Origin: DATLZC01 sp037444005
GTDB lineage: Bacteria; Chloroflexota; Dehalococcoidia; DSTF01; JACRBR01
DNA length: 12,841 bases
Assembly: GCA_037444005.1 (NCBI GenBank)
Contig: JBBING010000062.1
Location: 1 to 12,841 of the forward strand
Direction: 5' to 3'
Position numbers and translations under genes: made by a program. The stretch's first letter is position 1, and each line of letters starts with the position of its first letter. The notes below the pieces were generated by a model. It was not told where the DNA came from. It ran no database searches and saw nothing but the letters and a program-made list of their open reading frames with translations. Of the stretch, positions 1 through 6,684 are shown piece by piece.

Positions 1-6
1 CATACC

Positions 7-26
7 AGAAGGCAGGCGCTGCTTCT
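7..26 (-). terminator. Weak hairpin after the CvpA gene
   Basis: The bases form an imperfect hairpin: AGAA and GCAG pair with CTGC and TTCT around a GCG loop, with one bulged G. It lies about 30 bases past the stop codon of the minus-strand CvpA gene. No T-tract follows on the minus strand, so an intrinsic terminator role is only possible. The rest of the first 55 bases shows no gene. Confidence 0.2.
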
Positions 27-55
27 ATCCCACCAACCAAGAACCAGTCACGCGC

Positions 56-556
56 CTAGCCAATGTAGTCGTCGACGGCCTGTTCGAATTCGTCGGGCAG
101 CACGCGAGTCAGGACCGGGAGCCTGTCGACCATGAAGTTGCCCAGGAGGGAGTCCTGGATAGTCTCGCGCAGATCGAACTTGTCGTACGTAACGAAGACC
201 AGCAGGACCGCCTCGATGATGATGAACGCCTTCACGAAGCCGAAGGCGGCGCCCGCGAGCTGATCGAAGATGCCGAGTTGCAGCACCTGCACGGTGGGTT
301 TGAGGAGCATCGCCGCGATCTGCCCCGCCAGCGTCACCGCGCCGAAGATGATGCCGAACGCGACGATGCGCGCTGTCTCTTCGTTATCGATGGCGAGCAG
401 CACGTCCTTCTGCAAGTCCTGATAGAAGAGCCCGGCGAGGATGACGCCCAGGATGGCCGACGCGATCGTGACGACCTCGCGGATGAAGCCCGCGGAAAAC
501 GCGGCCGCGGTGAACCAGAGCACCACGACGATGATGACGCCATCGAGCCAGTTCAC
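56..556 (-). CDS. CvpA family inner-membrane protein
   Basis: Encodes a 166-residue membrane protein of the CvpA (colicin V production) family, PF02674. Four hydrophobic helices are visible at about residues 5-22, 28-44, 62-84 and 100-122, followed by a short acidic tail of about 40 residues. The GFIREV stretch after helix 1 and the FDQLAGAAFGFVKA stretch before helix 4 are typical of the family. The molecular role of CvpA is poorly defined; it is linked to colicin V secretion, envelope integrity and, in some bacteria, biofilm. I chose the GTG at 554-556 because a near-perfect AAGGAGGAGG ribosome site (566-575) precedes it by nine bases and the hydrophobic helix starts at once. A longer reading upstream to 853 is arginine-rich and overlaps the PAP2 gene, so it is not real. 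It lies 77 bases after the PAP2 gene on the same strand and may be cotranscribed with it. Confidence 0.88.
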   Translation of the reverse strand: MNWLDGVIIVVVLWFTAAAFSAGFIREVVTIASAILGVILAGLFYQDLQKDVLLAIDNEETARIVAFGIIFGAVTLAGQIAAMLLKPTVQVLQLGIFDQLAGAAFGFVKAFIIIEAVLLVFVTYDKFDLRETIQDSLLGNFMVDRLPVLTRVLPDEFEQAVDDYIG

Positions 557-565
557 GCGATGATT

Positions 566-575
566 CCTCCTCCTT
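566..575 (-). promoter_or_regulatory. Strong ribosome binding site deciding the CvpA start
   Basis: On the minus strand this reads AAGGAGGAGG, close to the full anti-16S complement, nine bases before a GTG codon. It excludes the much longer open frame that runs upstream. The rest of the 557-633 gap is GC-rich, with short palindromes such as GGCCGCGGCC, and shows no clear promoter. Confidence 0.75.
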
Positions 576-633
576 GATGCTCGGCGGCGCGGGCCGCGGC
601 CTGCACGGTCGCGCCGGGCCGAACGGCTCCCTT

Positions 634-1323
634 CTATGTCCTGAGCGCCGGCCAGCGCCGCTCGGCCTCGGCGCCGGCCCACAGGAGCGCAGCGAGCAGG
701 ATTCCCCCGAGGAGCGCGCCTCCGACCACGTCGCTCGGCCAGTGTGCGCCCAAATACACGCGGGACGCCGGCGTGGTCACGATGATGAAGGCGCACCACG
801 CGCGCACCAGCCACCGCGCCGGCCGCCACGGGATGACCCGGCCCGCTATCCACCAGACGAGGCCGTAGAACAGCACCGCCGTGAGGGCGTGCCCCGAAGG
901 AAACGAGAAGCTGGTCGAGCCGTCGTCGATGACCCGCACGAGAGCCGCGTCTGGCCGGGGGCGCTCGACGAGCCGCTTGACGGCTTCACCGACGCCGCGC
1001 GCCGGGAACGTCGCGAGCGTGAGCCCCGCTTCGAGTGGTCGCCGGGCCAGCGCCAGCGCCACCGCCAGGCTCACGCCGATGGCGCCGGCGGGCCAGGGCT
1101 TGCCGACGTCGGTGATGAATCGCATCGCGCCGCTCAACACGGGCGGGTCGACGGCGATCCAGCGACGGGCGGCGCCGAGATCTCCCGGGAAACGGTCGTA
1201 CACGGCGGCCATGACGGCCATCGCCGTGAACGCGACGACACAGGCGAACCATCCACAGAACGCGGGCGTGCGCAGGAGGGCGGGGACGCCCACAGTGAAG
1301 CGGGGCCGGACCAGCGACGTCAC
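634..1323 (-). CDS. PAP2 superfamily membrane phosphatase
   Basis: A 229-residue integral membrane phosphatase of the PAP2 (type 2 phosphatidic acid phosphatase) family, PF01569. The three signature motifs are intact: K116-x6-R123-P124 (KRLVERPRP), PSGH at 142-145 and SR-x5-H-x3-D at 187-198 (SRVYLGAHWPSD). They supply the phosphate-binding arginines and the two catalytic histidines (H145, H194). About six hydrophobic helices surround them. Bacterial relatives dephosphorylate lipid phosphates, including undecaprenyl pyrophosphate, phosphatidylglycerol phosphate or phosphatidic acid; which one applies cannot be read from sequence. A role in recycling lipid carrier for the glycan locus 4 kb away is possible but unproven. 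The GTG at 1321-1323 was chosen because a promoter (GATACT box at 1330-1335) lies directly upstream. In-frame starts at 1386 (ATG), 1389 and 1392 (GTG) would add 21-23 residues and overlap the larB promoter. Confidence 0.9.
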   Translation of the reverse strand: MTSLVRPRFTVGVPALLRTPAFCGWFACVVAFTAMAVMAAVYDRFPGDLGAARRWIAVDPPVLSGAMRFITDVGKPWPAGAIGVSLAVALALARRPLEAGLTLATFPARGVGEAVKRLVERPRPDAALVRVIDDGSTSFSFPSGHALTAVLFYGLVWWIAGRVIPWRPARWLVRAWCAFIIVTTPASRVYLGAHWPSDVVGGALLGGILLAALLWAGAEAERRWPALRT

Positions 1324-1329
1324 GCCGCC

Positions 1330-1359
1330 AGTATCCGCCCTGGTGGGCGGCGGAAGCAA
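1330..1359 (-). promoter_or_regulatory. Promoter of the PAP2 gene, likely leaderless
   Basis: On the minus strand: TTGCTT (1354-1359), an 18-base spacer, then GATACT (1330-1335). Only six bases separate the -10 box from the GTG start at 1323, so the expected transcription start falls on or next to the start codon. This resembles a sigma-70 housekeeping promoter for a leaderless mRNA. Confidence 0.5.
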
Positions 1360-1375
1360 CCGCCTGCCCCGGCGG

Positions 1376-1381
1376 TATACT
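1376..1381 (+). promoter_or_regulatory. -10 box of the larBC promoter
   Basis: TATACT lies 29 bases before the proposed larB start, giving a leader of about 22 bases that includes the ribosome site. No good -35 hexamer is present at 16-18 bases (GGAAGC at 1352-1357 is the nearest position). It would overlap the -35 box of the divergent PAP2 promoter, so the two may compete. Confidence 0.4.
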
Positions 1382-1397
1382 GGCATCACCACTCAGC

Positions 1398-1403
1398 GGG
1401 AGG
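1398..1403 (+). promoter_or_regulatory. Ribosome binding site pointing to an ATC start of larB
   Basis: GGGAGG is followed by seven bases and then ATC at 1411-1413. That spacing is ideal. The codon after ATC begins the conserved DRERLRELL start of LarB proteins. No ATG, GTG or TTG lies nearby in frame. Confidence 0.6.
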
Positions 1404-1410
1404 AAGCGTC

Positions 1411-2175
1411 ATCGACCGCGAACGGCTCCGCGAGCTGCTCCAGCGCGTCGCTTCGGGCGATGTGTCCGTCGCCGATGCCCTCGACGCCCTGCGGGCGATG
1501 CCATACGAGAACCTGGGGTTCGCGAAGATCGACCACCACCGCAGCCTTCGAGACGGCTTCCCCGAAGTCGTCCTGGCGGAACGCAAGACGCCCGAACAGA
1601 TCGCGGCCATCGCAGCACGCCTGGCGGAGCGGAACGGCCGCGTGCTCGTGACGCGCGCCACGCCCGACGCCTTCGCCGCTGTGCGGGCGGCGGTGCCCGA
1701 CGCCCGGTATCACGAGACGGCGCGGTGCATCACGGTCGAACGTGAGCCGGTCGAGCGGCGGGCCGGCGTCGTCGTCCTGTCAGCGGGGACCGCGGACCTC
1801 CCCGTCGCCGAAGAGGCCGTGGTGACGGCGACGATCATGGGGTGCGACGTCGCGCGCGTGTACGACGTGGGCGTGGCCGGCATCCATCGCCTCCTCGACC
1901 ACGTCGAGCTGCTGCAGGCCGCGAACGTGATCGTCGTGGTCGCGGGCATGGAGGGGGCGCTGCCCAGCGTGGTCGGCGGGCTCGTGGGCGTGCCCGTCAT
2001 CGCCGTGCCGACCTCCGTGGGCTACGGCGCCTCGTTCGAAGGCCTGGCGGCGCTCCTCACGATGCTGAACTCCTGCGCCGCGGGCGTCGCCGTGGTCAAC
2101 ATTGACAACGGCTTCGGGGCCGGGTATCTGGCCGCCGTCATCAATCGCCTCGCCTGGTCGCAGCGCCCCGATTGA
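1411..2175 (+). CDS. larB: LarB, pyridinium-3,5-biscarboxylate mononucleotide synthase
   Basis: LarB carries out the first step of nickel-pincer nucleotide synthesis: it carboxylates the pyridinium ring of nicotinic acid adenine dinucleotide and releases AMP. The 254-residue product matches the family end to end. It has an N-terminal segment with LGFAKIDHHR (35-44) and a C-terminal PurE-like (AIRC) domain with SAGTADLPVAEEA (124-136), DVGVAGIHRLL (152-162), VAGMEGALPSVVGGL (177-191) and NSCAAGVAVVNIDNGFGAG (220-238). C222 corresponds to the cysteine that forms the covalent substrate adduct in studied LarB. The start is odd: the family N-terminus begins DRERL, and the codon before it is ATC, seven bases after GGGAGG. 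The first standard start codons in frame are GTG at 1462 and ATG at 1498, which would remove 17 or 29 conserved residues. The stop overlaps or abuts the larC start, so the two are translationally coupled. Confidence 0.93.
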   Translation: MDRERLRELLQRVASGDVSVADALDALRAMPYENLGFAKIDHHRSLRDGFPEVVLAERKTPEQIAAIAARLAERNGRVLVTRATPDAFAAVRAAVPDARYHETARCITVEREPVERRAGVVVLSAGTADLPVAEEAVVTATIMGCDVARVYDVGVAGIHRLLDHVELLQAANVIVVVAGMEGALPSVVGGLVGVPVIAVPTSVGYGASFEGLAALLTMLNSCAAGVAVVNIDNGFGAGYLAAVINRLAWSQRPD

Positions 2176-2180
2176 CGACC

Positions 2181-3362
2181 GTGAGCCGCGTCGCCTATCT
2201 CGACTGTTTCTCGGGCATCAGCGGCGACATGCTGCTCGGCGCGCTCATCGACGCGGGCGTGCCCGAGGACGCGCTGCGCGCCGAGCTGAGCCGGCTCCGT
2301 CTACCCGGCTGGCGGCTCGAGACGCGGCGCGTCACACGGGCGGGTCTCGCCGCGGTCAAGGCCGACGTCGTGCTCGAAGACGCGAGGCCCCCGCATCGGC
2401 GGCTGGGCGACGTGCTCGCGCTCATCGAGGCGGCGGACGTGCCCGAAGCCGACCGAGAGCGCGGAGCCGCTGTCTTCCGCGCGCTGGCCGAAGCAGAGGC
2501 GCGCGTGCACGGTGTCGCCCCCGAGGAGGTGGAGTTCCACGAAGTCGGGGCGGTCGACGCCATCGTGGACGTGATGGGCGCAGTGGCGGGTCTGCGCCTG
2601 CTCGACGTAGACGAGCTGTACGCCTCAGCGCTGCCGGCCGGCTCGGGAGCGGTTCGGGGAGCGCACGGGGAGCTGCCAGTGCCTGCCCCGGCGACGCTCG
2701 AACTCCTGGCGTCGGCCCGGGCGCCCCTGACCGATGCGCGGGGCGACGCGCCCGTCGAGCTGGTGACGCCGACGGGGGCGGCGATCGTGACGACGCTGGC
2801 CACGTTCGGGCGGCCGGCGATGCGACTCGAGCGCGTCGGCTACGGAGCGGGCGCCCAGGAGGTCGAAGGGAGGCCGAACGTACTTCGCCTGTGGCTCGGC
2901 GAGCGCGTCGACGACCGCGCAGGGACGATGCTGCAGATCGAGACGAACATCGACGATCTCAACCCCGAGGTGTACGCCTACGTGCAGGAGCGGCTCTTCG
3001 CCGCGGGGGCGGCGGATGTCTGGTTCACGCCTATCCAGATGAAGAAGAATCGGCCGGCGGTGCTGCTCGCGGCGCTCTGTCCGCCCGAGCGCGAGGAGGC
3101 GTGCGTGCGCGCGCTGCTCCGGGAGACATCGACGCTGGGCGTGCGCGTCAGCGAGGTGCGGCGTCATGAAGCCGCGCGCGAGACGATGGCGTTCGAGTCG
3201 AGCCTGGGCCCCGCCGAAGTGAAGGTAAAGCGGCTGCCCGGCGAACCGCCGCGCGTCGCGCCCGAGTACGAATCGTGCCGCCGGCTGGCGGAGGCGACGG
3301 GCCTCCCGCTGGTCGAGGTGTACCGCATCGTGCAGCGCGAGGCGGAAGAACGGCTATCCTGA
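2181..3362 (+). CDS. larC: LarC, nickel insertion protein of the NPN cofactor
   Basis: LarC is a CTP-dependent nickel insertase that places Ni into the bisthiocarboxylate pyridinium mononucleotide made by LarB and LarE. The 393-residue product shows the PF01969 landmarks in order: DCFSGISGDM (8-17), FHEVGAVDAIVD (119-130), ELVTPTGAAI (193-202), ETNIDDLNPE (254-263) and DVWFTPIQMKKNRPA (279-293). It is one continuous frame; in Lactiplantibacillus the protein is split into larC1 and larC2 and joined by ribosomal frameshifting. I chose the GTG at 2181, six bases after the larB stop, because the family starts just before the R-x-x-YLDCFSG strand. A TTG at 2172 overlapping the larB stop would add three residues. 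No clear ribosome site precedes either, so coupling to larB is likely. Confidence 0.93.
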   Translation: MSRVAYLDCFSGISGDMLLGALIDAGVPEDALRAELSRLRLPGWRLETRRVTRAGLAAVKADVVLEDARPPHRRLGDVLALIEAADVPEADRERGAAVFRALAEAEARVHGVAPEEVEFHEVGAVDAIVDVMGAVAGLRLLDVDELYASALPAGSGAVRGAHGELPVPAPATLELLASARAPLTDARGDAPVELVTPTGAAIVTTLATFGRPAMRLERVGYGAGAQEVEGRPNVLRLWLGERVDDRAGTMLQIETNIDDLNPEVYAYVQERLFAAGAADVWFTPIQMKKNRPAVLLAALCPPEREEACVRALLRETSTLGVRVSEVRRHEAARETMAFESSLGPAEVKVKRLPGEPPRVAPEYESCRRLAEATGLPLVEVYRIVQREAEERLS

Positions 3363-3388
3363 GGTCCTGCCCGCGGCGGGAAATTACG

Positions 3389-3498
3389 TGAAGGCCACCC
3401 TTCAGGGTGGCCGAGGGTCCCTCGAGGGAATGGCCGTCCCTCAGACGGGGCCAGGCCGAATGCTGTGAGCGCTTGGCCACGCTAAAGCGTGGCCTTCA
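3389..3498. repeat. REPIN/MITE-like palindromic element between convergent genes
   Basis: The 110-base element is bounded by perfect 10-bp inverted repeats, TGAAGGCCAC (3389-3398) and GTGGCCTTCA (3489-3498). Inside are four stem-loops: 3393-3412 (GGCCACCC, loop TTCA, GGGTGGCC), 3418-3429 (the perfect palindrome TCCCTCGAGGGA), 3431-3453 (TGG-CCGTC, loop CCTCA, GACGG-gg-CCA) and 3475-3494 (GGCCACGC, loop TAAA, GCGTGGCC). All are centred on CT-N(1-2)-AG-like cores. Two outer hairpins in inverted orientation around a spacer is the layout of REPINs mobilised by RAYT transposases. It sits between the ends of larC and ilvD, where it could also act as a two-way terminator or RNA stabiliser. No coding potential and no clear target-site duplication are seen. 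Confidence 0.7.
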
Positions 3499-3537
3499 TC
3501 GAAGGGGCAGGCCGCCGCCGAGCAGGTCGAGCCGGGC

Positions 3538-5229
3538 TCACTCTGGGCGGCGGAGGACGGCGCCGGTGTGGGCGCTGGTGACCAACCACTGGTACCGGCG
3601 CAGCCACCCGGGCGGGATGTCGCGCTTCGGCGGCTTCGCCTCCGCTACCCGGCGTTCGATCTCGCTGTCGCTCAGGTCCACGTCGAGCCGGTGGTTCGGG
3701 ATGTCGATGCGGATGGTATCGCCGTCGCGCACGGCCGCGATGGGCCCCCCGGCCGCCGCCTCGGGTGAGACGTGCCCGATGCAGGCGCCTCGTGTGCCGC
3801 CCGAGAATCGCCCGTCGGTGATGAGCGCCACACTCGTGCCGAGGCCCATGCCCACGATGTTCGCCGTCGGGGCGAGCATCTCCTGCATGCCGGGGCCGCC
3901 CTTCGGGCCTTCGTAGCGGATGACGACGACGTCACCCGGCTTCACCTCGCCGCCCAGAATGGCCGCGCACGCCTCCTCCTGGGATTCGTAGACGCGGGCA
4001 GGCCCTTCGAACGTCCACATCGACGGGTCCACGCCGGCCGTCTTGACCACGGCGCCCTCGGGCGCCAGGTTCCCGAAGAGCACCGCGAGCCCGCCCTCGG
4101 CGCTGTGGGCGTTTTCGAGCCGCCGGATCACCGTCTCGTCGCGAATCTCGGCGTCCGCGATGTTCTCCCCCAGGGTGCGGAGCGTGACCGTCATCTGGTC
4201 GAGGTCGAGGACGCCCGGCTTGCGGCTGATCTCCTTCAGGATGGCGCTCACGCCGCCCGCGCGGTGGACGTCTTCGATGTGGACGTTCGGGTCCGACGGG
4301 GCCACTTTGCAGATATGCGGGACGCGGGCCGCGACCTCATTGAGCCGCGCGAGGGGATAGTCGACGCCGCCCTCGTTGGCGAGGGCGAGCGTGTGTAGGA
4401 CCGTGTTCGTCGACCCGCCCATCGCCATGTCCAGCGCGAACGCGTTGTCGATGGCCTCGGGCGTCACGATCTTGCTGGGCCGCAGGTCGGCCTCGATGAG
4501 GCGCAGAATCTGGCGTCCGGCTTCGCGGTAGAGCGCGGTGCGCTCCTCGCTGTCGGCGAGGATGGTGCCGTTGCCCGGCAGGCCGAGGCCGAGCGCCTCC
4601 ACGAGGCAGTTCATCGAGTTCGCCGTGAACATCCCCGAGCACGACCCGCAGGTGGGGCACGCCTGCTGTTCGAGCTCGAGCAGATCGGCGTCGGAGATAC
4701 GGCCCGCCTGTCGCGCGCCCACCCCCTCGAAGACCGAAATGAGATCGATGGGGCGCCCGTCGGACGCCCTGCCCGCACGCATCGGTCCGCCCGAGACGAA
4801 GATCGTGGGAATGTCGAGCCGCATGGCCGCCATGAGCATGCCGGGCACGATCTTGTCGCAGTTGGGGATGCAGACCATGCCGTCGAACCAGTGCGCACGG
4901 ACCATCGTCTCCACGGAGTCGGCGATGAGCTCGCGGCTCGGGAGCGAGTACTTCATGCCGATGTGGCCCATGGCGATGCCGTCGTCGACGCCGATGGTGT
5001 TGAACTCGAACGGGACGCCGCCTGCCTCGCGGATGGCGTCCTTGATGATGGCGCCGACCTTCTGCAGGTGGGCGTGGCCGGGCACGATGTCGACGTAGGA
5101 GTTGCAGACCGCGATGAACGGCTTGCGGAAGTCGGCCTCGTCGCGAATGACGCCTGTGGCCCGCAGCAGAGACCGGTGGGGCGCCCGCTCGAATCCCCGC
5201 TTGATCATGTCGGAACGCTGGTCGGCCAT
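3538..5229 (-). CDS. ilvD: Dihydroxy-acid dehydratase
   Basis: IlvD dehydrates 2,3-dihydroxy-isovalerate and 2,3-dihydroxy-3-methylvalerate to the keto acid precursors of valine, leucine and isoleucine, in the cytoplasm. The 563-residue product has the full-length ILVD/EDD fold (PF00920). Three cysteines at family positions are present: C42 (CNSYVDIVPGHAHL), C124 (IPNCDKIVPGMLMAA) and C197 (CPTCGSCSGMFTANSMNC), consistent with ligands of the iron-sulfur cluster. Further landmarks are GGSTNTVLHTLALANEGG, YEGPKGGPGMQEML and ITDGRFSGGTRGACIGHVSP, the last holding the catalytic serine. The alternative, a sugar-acid dehydratase such as Edd, is less likely because the whole length matches IlvD. The ATG at 5227-5229 follows GGGGAGG (5236-5242) by six bases. 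Open frame upstream of it contains the promoter and does not belong. No other branched-chain amino acid gene is adjacent. Confidence 0.95.
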   Translation of the reverse strand: MADQRSDMIKRGFERAPHRSLLRATGVIRDEADFRKPFIAVCNSYVDIVPGHAHLQKVGAIIKDAIREAGGVPFEFNTIGVDDGIAMGHIGMKYSLPSRELIADSVETMVRAHWFDGMVCIPNCDKIVPGMLMAAMRLDIPTIFVSGGPMRAGRASDGRPIDLISVFEGVGARQAGRISDADLLELEQQACPTCGSCSGMFTANSMNCLVEALGLGLPGNGTILADSEERTALYREAGRQILRLIEADLRPSKIVTPEAIDNAFALDMAMGGSTNTVLHTLALANEGGVDYPLARLNEVAARVPHICKVAPSDPNVHIEDVHRAGGVSAILKEISRKPGVLDLDQMTVTLRTLGENIADAEIRDETVIRRLENAHSAEGGLAVLFGNLAPEGAVVKTAGVDPSMWTFEGPARVYESQEEACAAILGGEVKPGDVVVIRYEGPKGGPGMQEMLAPTANIVGMGLGTSVALITDGRFSGGTRGACIGHVSPEAAAGGPIAAVRDGDTIRIDIPNHRLDVDLSDSEIERRVAEAKPPKRDIPPGWLRRYQWLVTSAHTGAVLRRPE

Positions 5230-5235
5230 CGCCCG

Positions 5236-5242
5236 CCTCCCC
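5236..5242 (-). promoter_or_regulatory. Ribosome binding site of ilvD
   Basis: Minus strand GGGGAGG, six bases before the ATG at 5229. It selects this ATG over an upstream in-frame extension of 48 residues. Confidence 0.7.
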
Positions 5243-5267
5243 GAATCGGCTCGAAGCGCGTGCGACC

Positions 5268-5276
5268 AGTATAGCA
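5268..5276 (-). promoter_or_regulatory. Extended -10 promoter of ilvD
   Basis: Minus strand TGCTATACT: a TATACT -10 box with the TGn extension. No recognisable -35 hexamer is found at 16-18 bases, as is common for extended -10 promoters. The box ends 38 bases before the ATG. No attenuator with a leader peptide rich in Val, Leu or Ile codons fits in this short leader. Confidence 0.5.
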
Positions 5277-5333
5277 ACCGTTCAGTGGAGAAATCCGCGG
5301 CCGGCGGAGTTGGCCGGTCCAGTCGCTGTGCGG

Positions 5334-5363
5334 TTGACCGCTCCGGCGGGGCGCGCCTACACT
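5334..5363 (+). promoter_or_regulatory. Promoter of the glycan locus (first glycosyltransferase)
   Basis: TTGACC (5334-5339), 18-base spacer, TACACT (5358-5363), about 34 bases before the GTG start. A good sigma-70 type match. It faces away from the ilvD promoter in a 168-base divergent region that otherwise shows no gene. Confidence 0.6.
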
Positions 5364-5397
5364 GACGCCGCATCGCCTCGACGAGCCCGCGCCGCCT

Positions 5398-6684
5398 GTG
5401 AACATCCTCATGATCTGCGCGCTGGACGTGTGGTCCCTGGACCAGGGCCGGGGCGCGCCGACGCTACATCGTACGCTCGAAGCCTACGGCTCGGCGGGTC
5501 ACCGGGTGACGCTGGTGGGGCCGGACATCGGCGCGAACCATCTGTACAGGCCCGGCCTCCGGCCATGGCCGGAACAGCGTCCGGCTATCCCCAACGTCAG
5601 GTACGAGACGTTCCACATGCCGAGCCTCAAGGACCTGCCGTTTCCGATTCCGGCGGCGCTCGACCGGATAGAGCAGAAGGCCCGCTTCGCGGCGCTGTTC
5701 CCTGTGCTCGCAGCGCGCAGAGCGATCTCCTGCCTCGAGCGGGAGGCGTACGATGTGCTCTACGCGTACGAGGTCCACGGCGCGCTGGCGACTCGCCTGG
5801 TGCAGCGGCGCTTCCGGCTCCCCACGGTGGCGCGATTCCAGGGTACGGTGATGCGGCCGGCGCTGGACGACCCCTTCCTCCGCGCGCGCCGCTACGAAGA
5901 GGTGCTCGCCCTACGCATCCCCGCTGACCTGTACATCATGACGGACGACGGCACCCAGGGCGACGAGGTGCTCGCGCGGCTCAACCCGGCCTCCCGGGGC
6001 AAGGTTCGCTTCTGGCGGAACGGTGTCGACCTCGAGCGTCTTCGCCCGCCGTCGCCGCAGGAGCGCCGCGAGGCCCGCGCCGCCCTGGGGCTGCCCGACG
6101 ACGCGTTCGTGATGCTGACGGCCTCGAGGCTGGCGGCGTGGAAGCGCGTGGACCGGGCGATCCGCGCGTTGCCTGCCGTGCGGGCGTGGACGCCGGGCGC
6201 GACGCTGCTGGTGGTCGGGGACGGCGAAGAGCGGCCGACGCTGGAGGCGCTGGCGGATCGCCTCGCCGTGCGGGATGCCGTGCGCTTCGAGGGCGCGGTG
6301 CGCCAGGAGGAGGTCGTGCGCTACATGTGGGCCGCGGACCTGTTCCTGGCGCTGGCCGACCTCTCGAACGTGGGCAATCCTCTGCTCGAAGCGATGGCGA
6401 CGGGGATGTGCGTCCTGACGGTGGACGCAGGCGATACGCGCGAGCTCATCCGCGACGGCGAGACCGGACGGCTTCTGGATTCTCCCCAGCGGTCCGGCGT
6501 CGCGGAGCCGTTCGAGCGCCGCCTCGCCGACGCCATCGTCGCGCTCGCGGGCGATGCGGCGCTGCGGGAGCGGCTCGGCCGGGGCGCCCGCGCGTACGCC
6601 GAAGAGCGCTTCTGGACCTGGGAACAGCGCCTCGCCGCCGAGATCGCAGAAGTCGAGCGCGTCGCCGGGGTCGCGAAGCCGTGA
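5398..6684 (+). CDS. GT4-like glycosyltransferase, first gene of glycan locus
   Basis: A 428-residue cytoplasmic or membrane-associated GT-B fold enzyme of the GT4 type (Glycos_transf_1, PF00534), which adds a sugar from a nucleotide-sugar donor to a growing glycan. The N-terminal acceptor domain begins MNILMICALDVWSLDQGRGAP. The C-terminal donor domain contains SRLAAWKRVD (243-252, with R244 and K249 at the donor-phosphate positions) and VVGDGEERPTLEALA. The usual E-x7-E motif reads S323-NVGNPLL-E331: the first glutamate is replaced by serine while the second is kept. This SN-x-GN form is seen in some GT4 subfamilies, so the enzyme may well be active. The GTG at 5398 is chosen from the alignment of the first beta strand and the promoter upstream; no clear ribosome site is visible. 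Its stop overlaps the flippase start by four bases. Donor and acceptor are unknown. Confidence 0.88.
   Translation: MNILMICALDVWSLDQGRGAPTLHRTLEAYGSAGHRVTLVGPDIGANHLYRPGLRPWPEQRPAIPNVRYETFHMPSLKDLPFPIPAALDRIEQKARFAALFPVLAARRAISCLEREAYDVLYAYEVHGALATRLVQRRFRLPTVARFQGTVMRPALDDPFLRARRYEEVLALRIPADLYIMTDDGTQGDEVLARLNPASRGKVRFWRNGVDLERLRPPSPQERREARAALGLPDDAFVMLTASRLAAWKRVDRAIRALPAVRAWTPGATLLVVGDGEERPTLEALADRLAVRDAVRFEGAVRQEEVVRYMWAADLFLALADLSNVGNPLLEAMATGMCVLTVDAGDTRELIRDGETGRLLDSPQRSGVAEPFERRLADAIVALAGDAALRERLGRGARAYAEERFWTWEQRLAAEIAEVERVAGVAKP

Larger units (their letters stand above)
1327..1384. repeat. Inverted repeat spanning divergent PAP2/larB promoters
   Basis: The left arm GCCAGTATCCGCC (1327-1339) is matched by the right arm GGCGGTATACTGGC (1371-1384). 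The reverse complement of the right arm differs from the left arm only by one inserted A. The arms are 31 bases apart. Each arm holds the -10 hexamer of one of the two divergent promoters. This may be a dyad operator for a shared regulator, or simply two copies of the local promoter motif facing apart. Confidence 0.55.

Noticed and set aside
2102..3169. A 355-codon plus-strand open frame overlapping larC
   Set aside because: It is arginine-rich, low in complexity and out of frame with the well-conserved LarC.
3363..3388. Small CCCG/CGGG hairpin at 3370-3380 followed by AAATT as a larC terminator
   Set aside because: A four-base-pair stem without a U-tract is too weak to call by itself. The larger palindromic element just downstream is a better candidate.
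5230..5373. A 48-residue N-terminal extension of IlvD
   Set aside because: It runs through the ilvD -10 box and the ribosome site at 5236-5242, and IlvD proteins begin near the RSDMIKRGFERAPHRSLL stretch.
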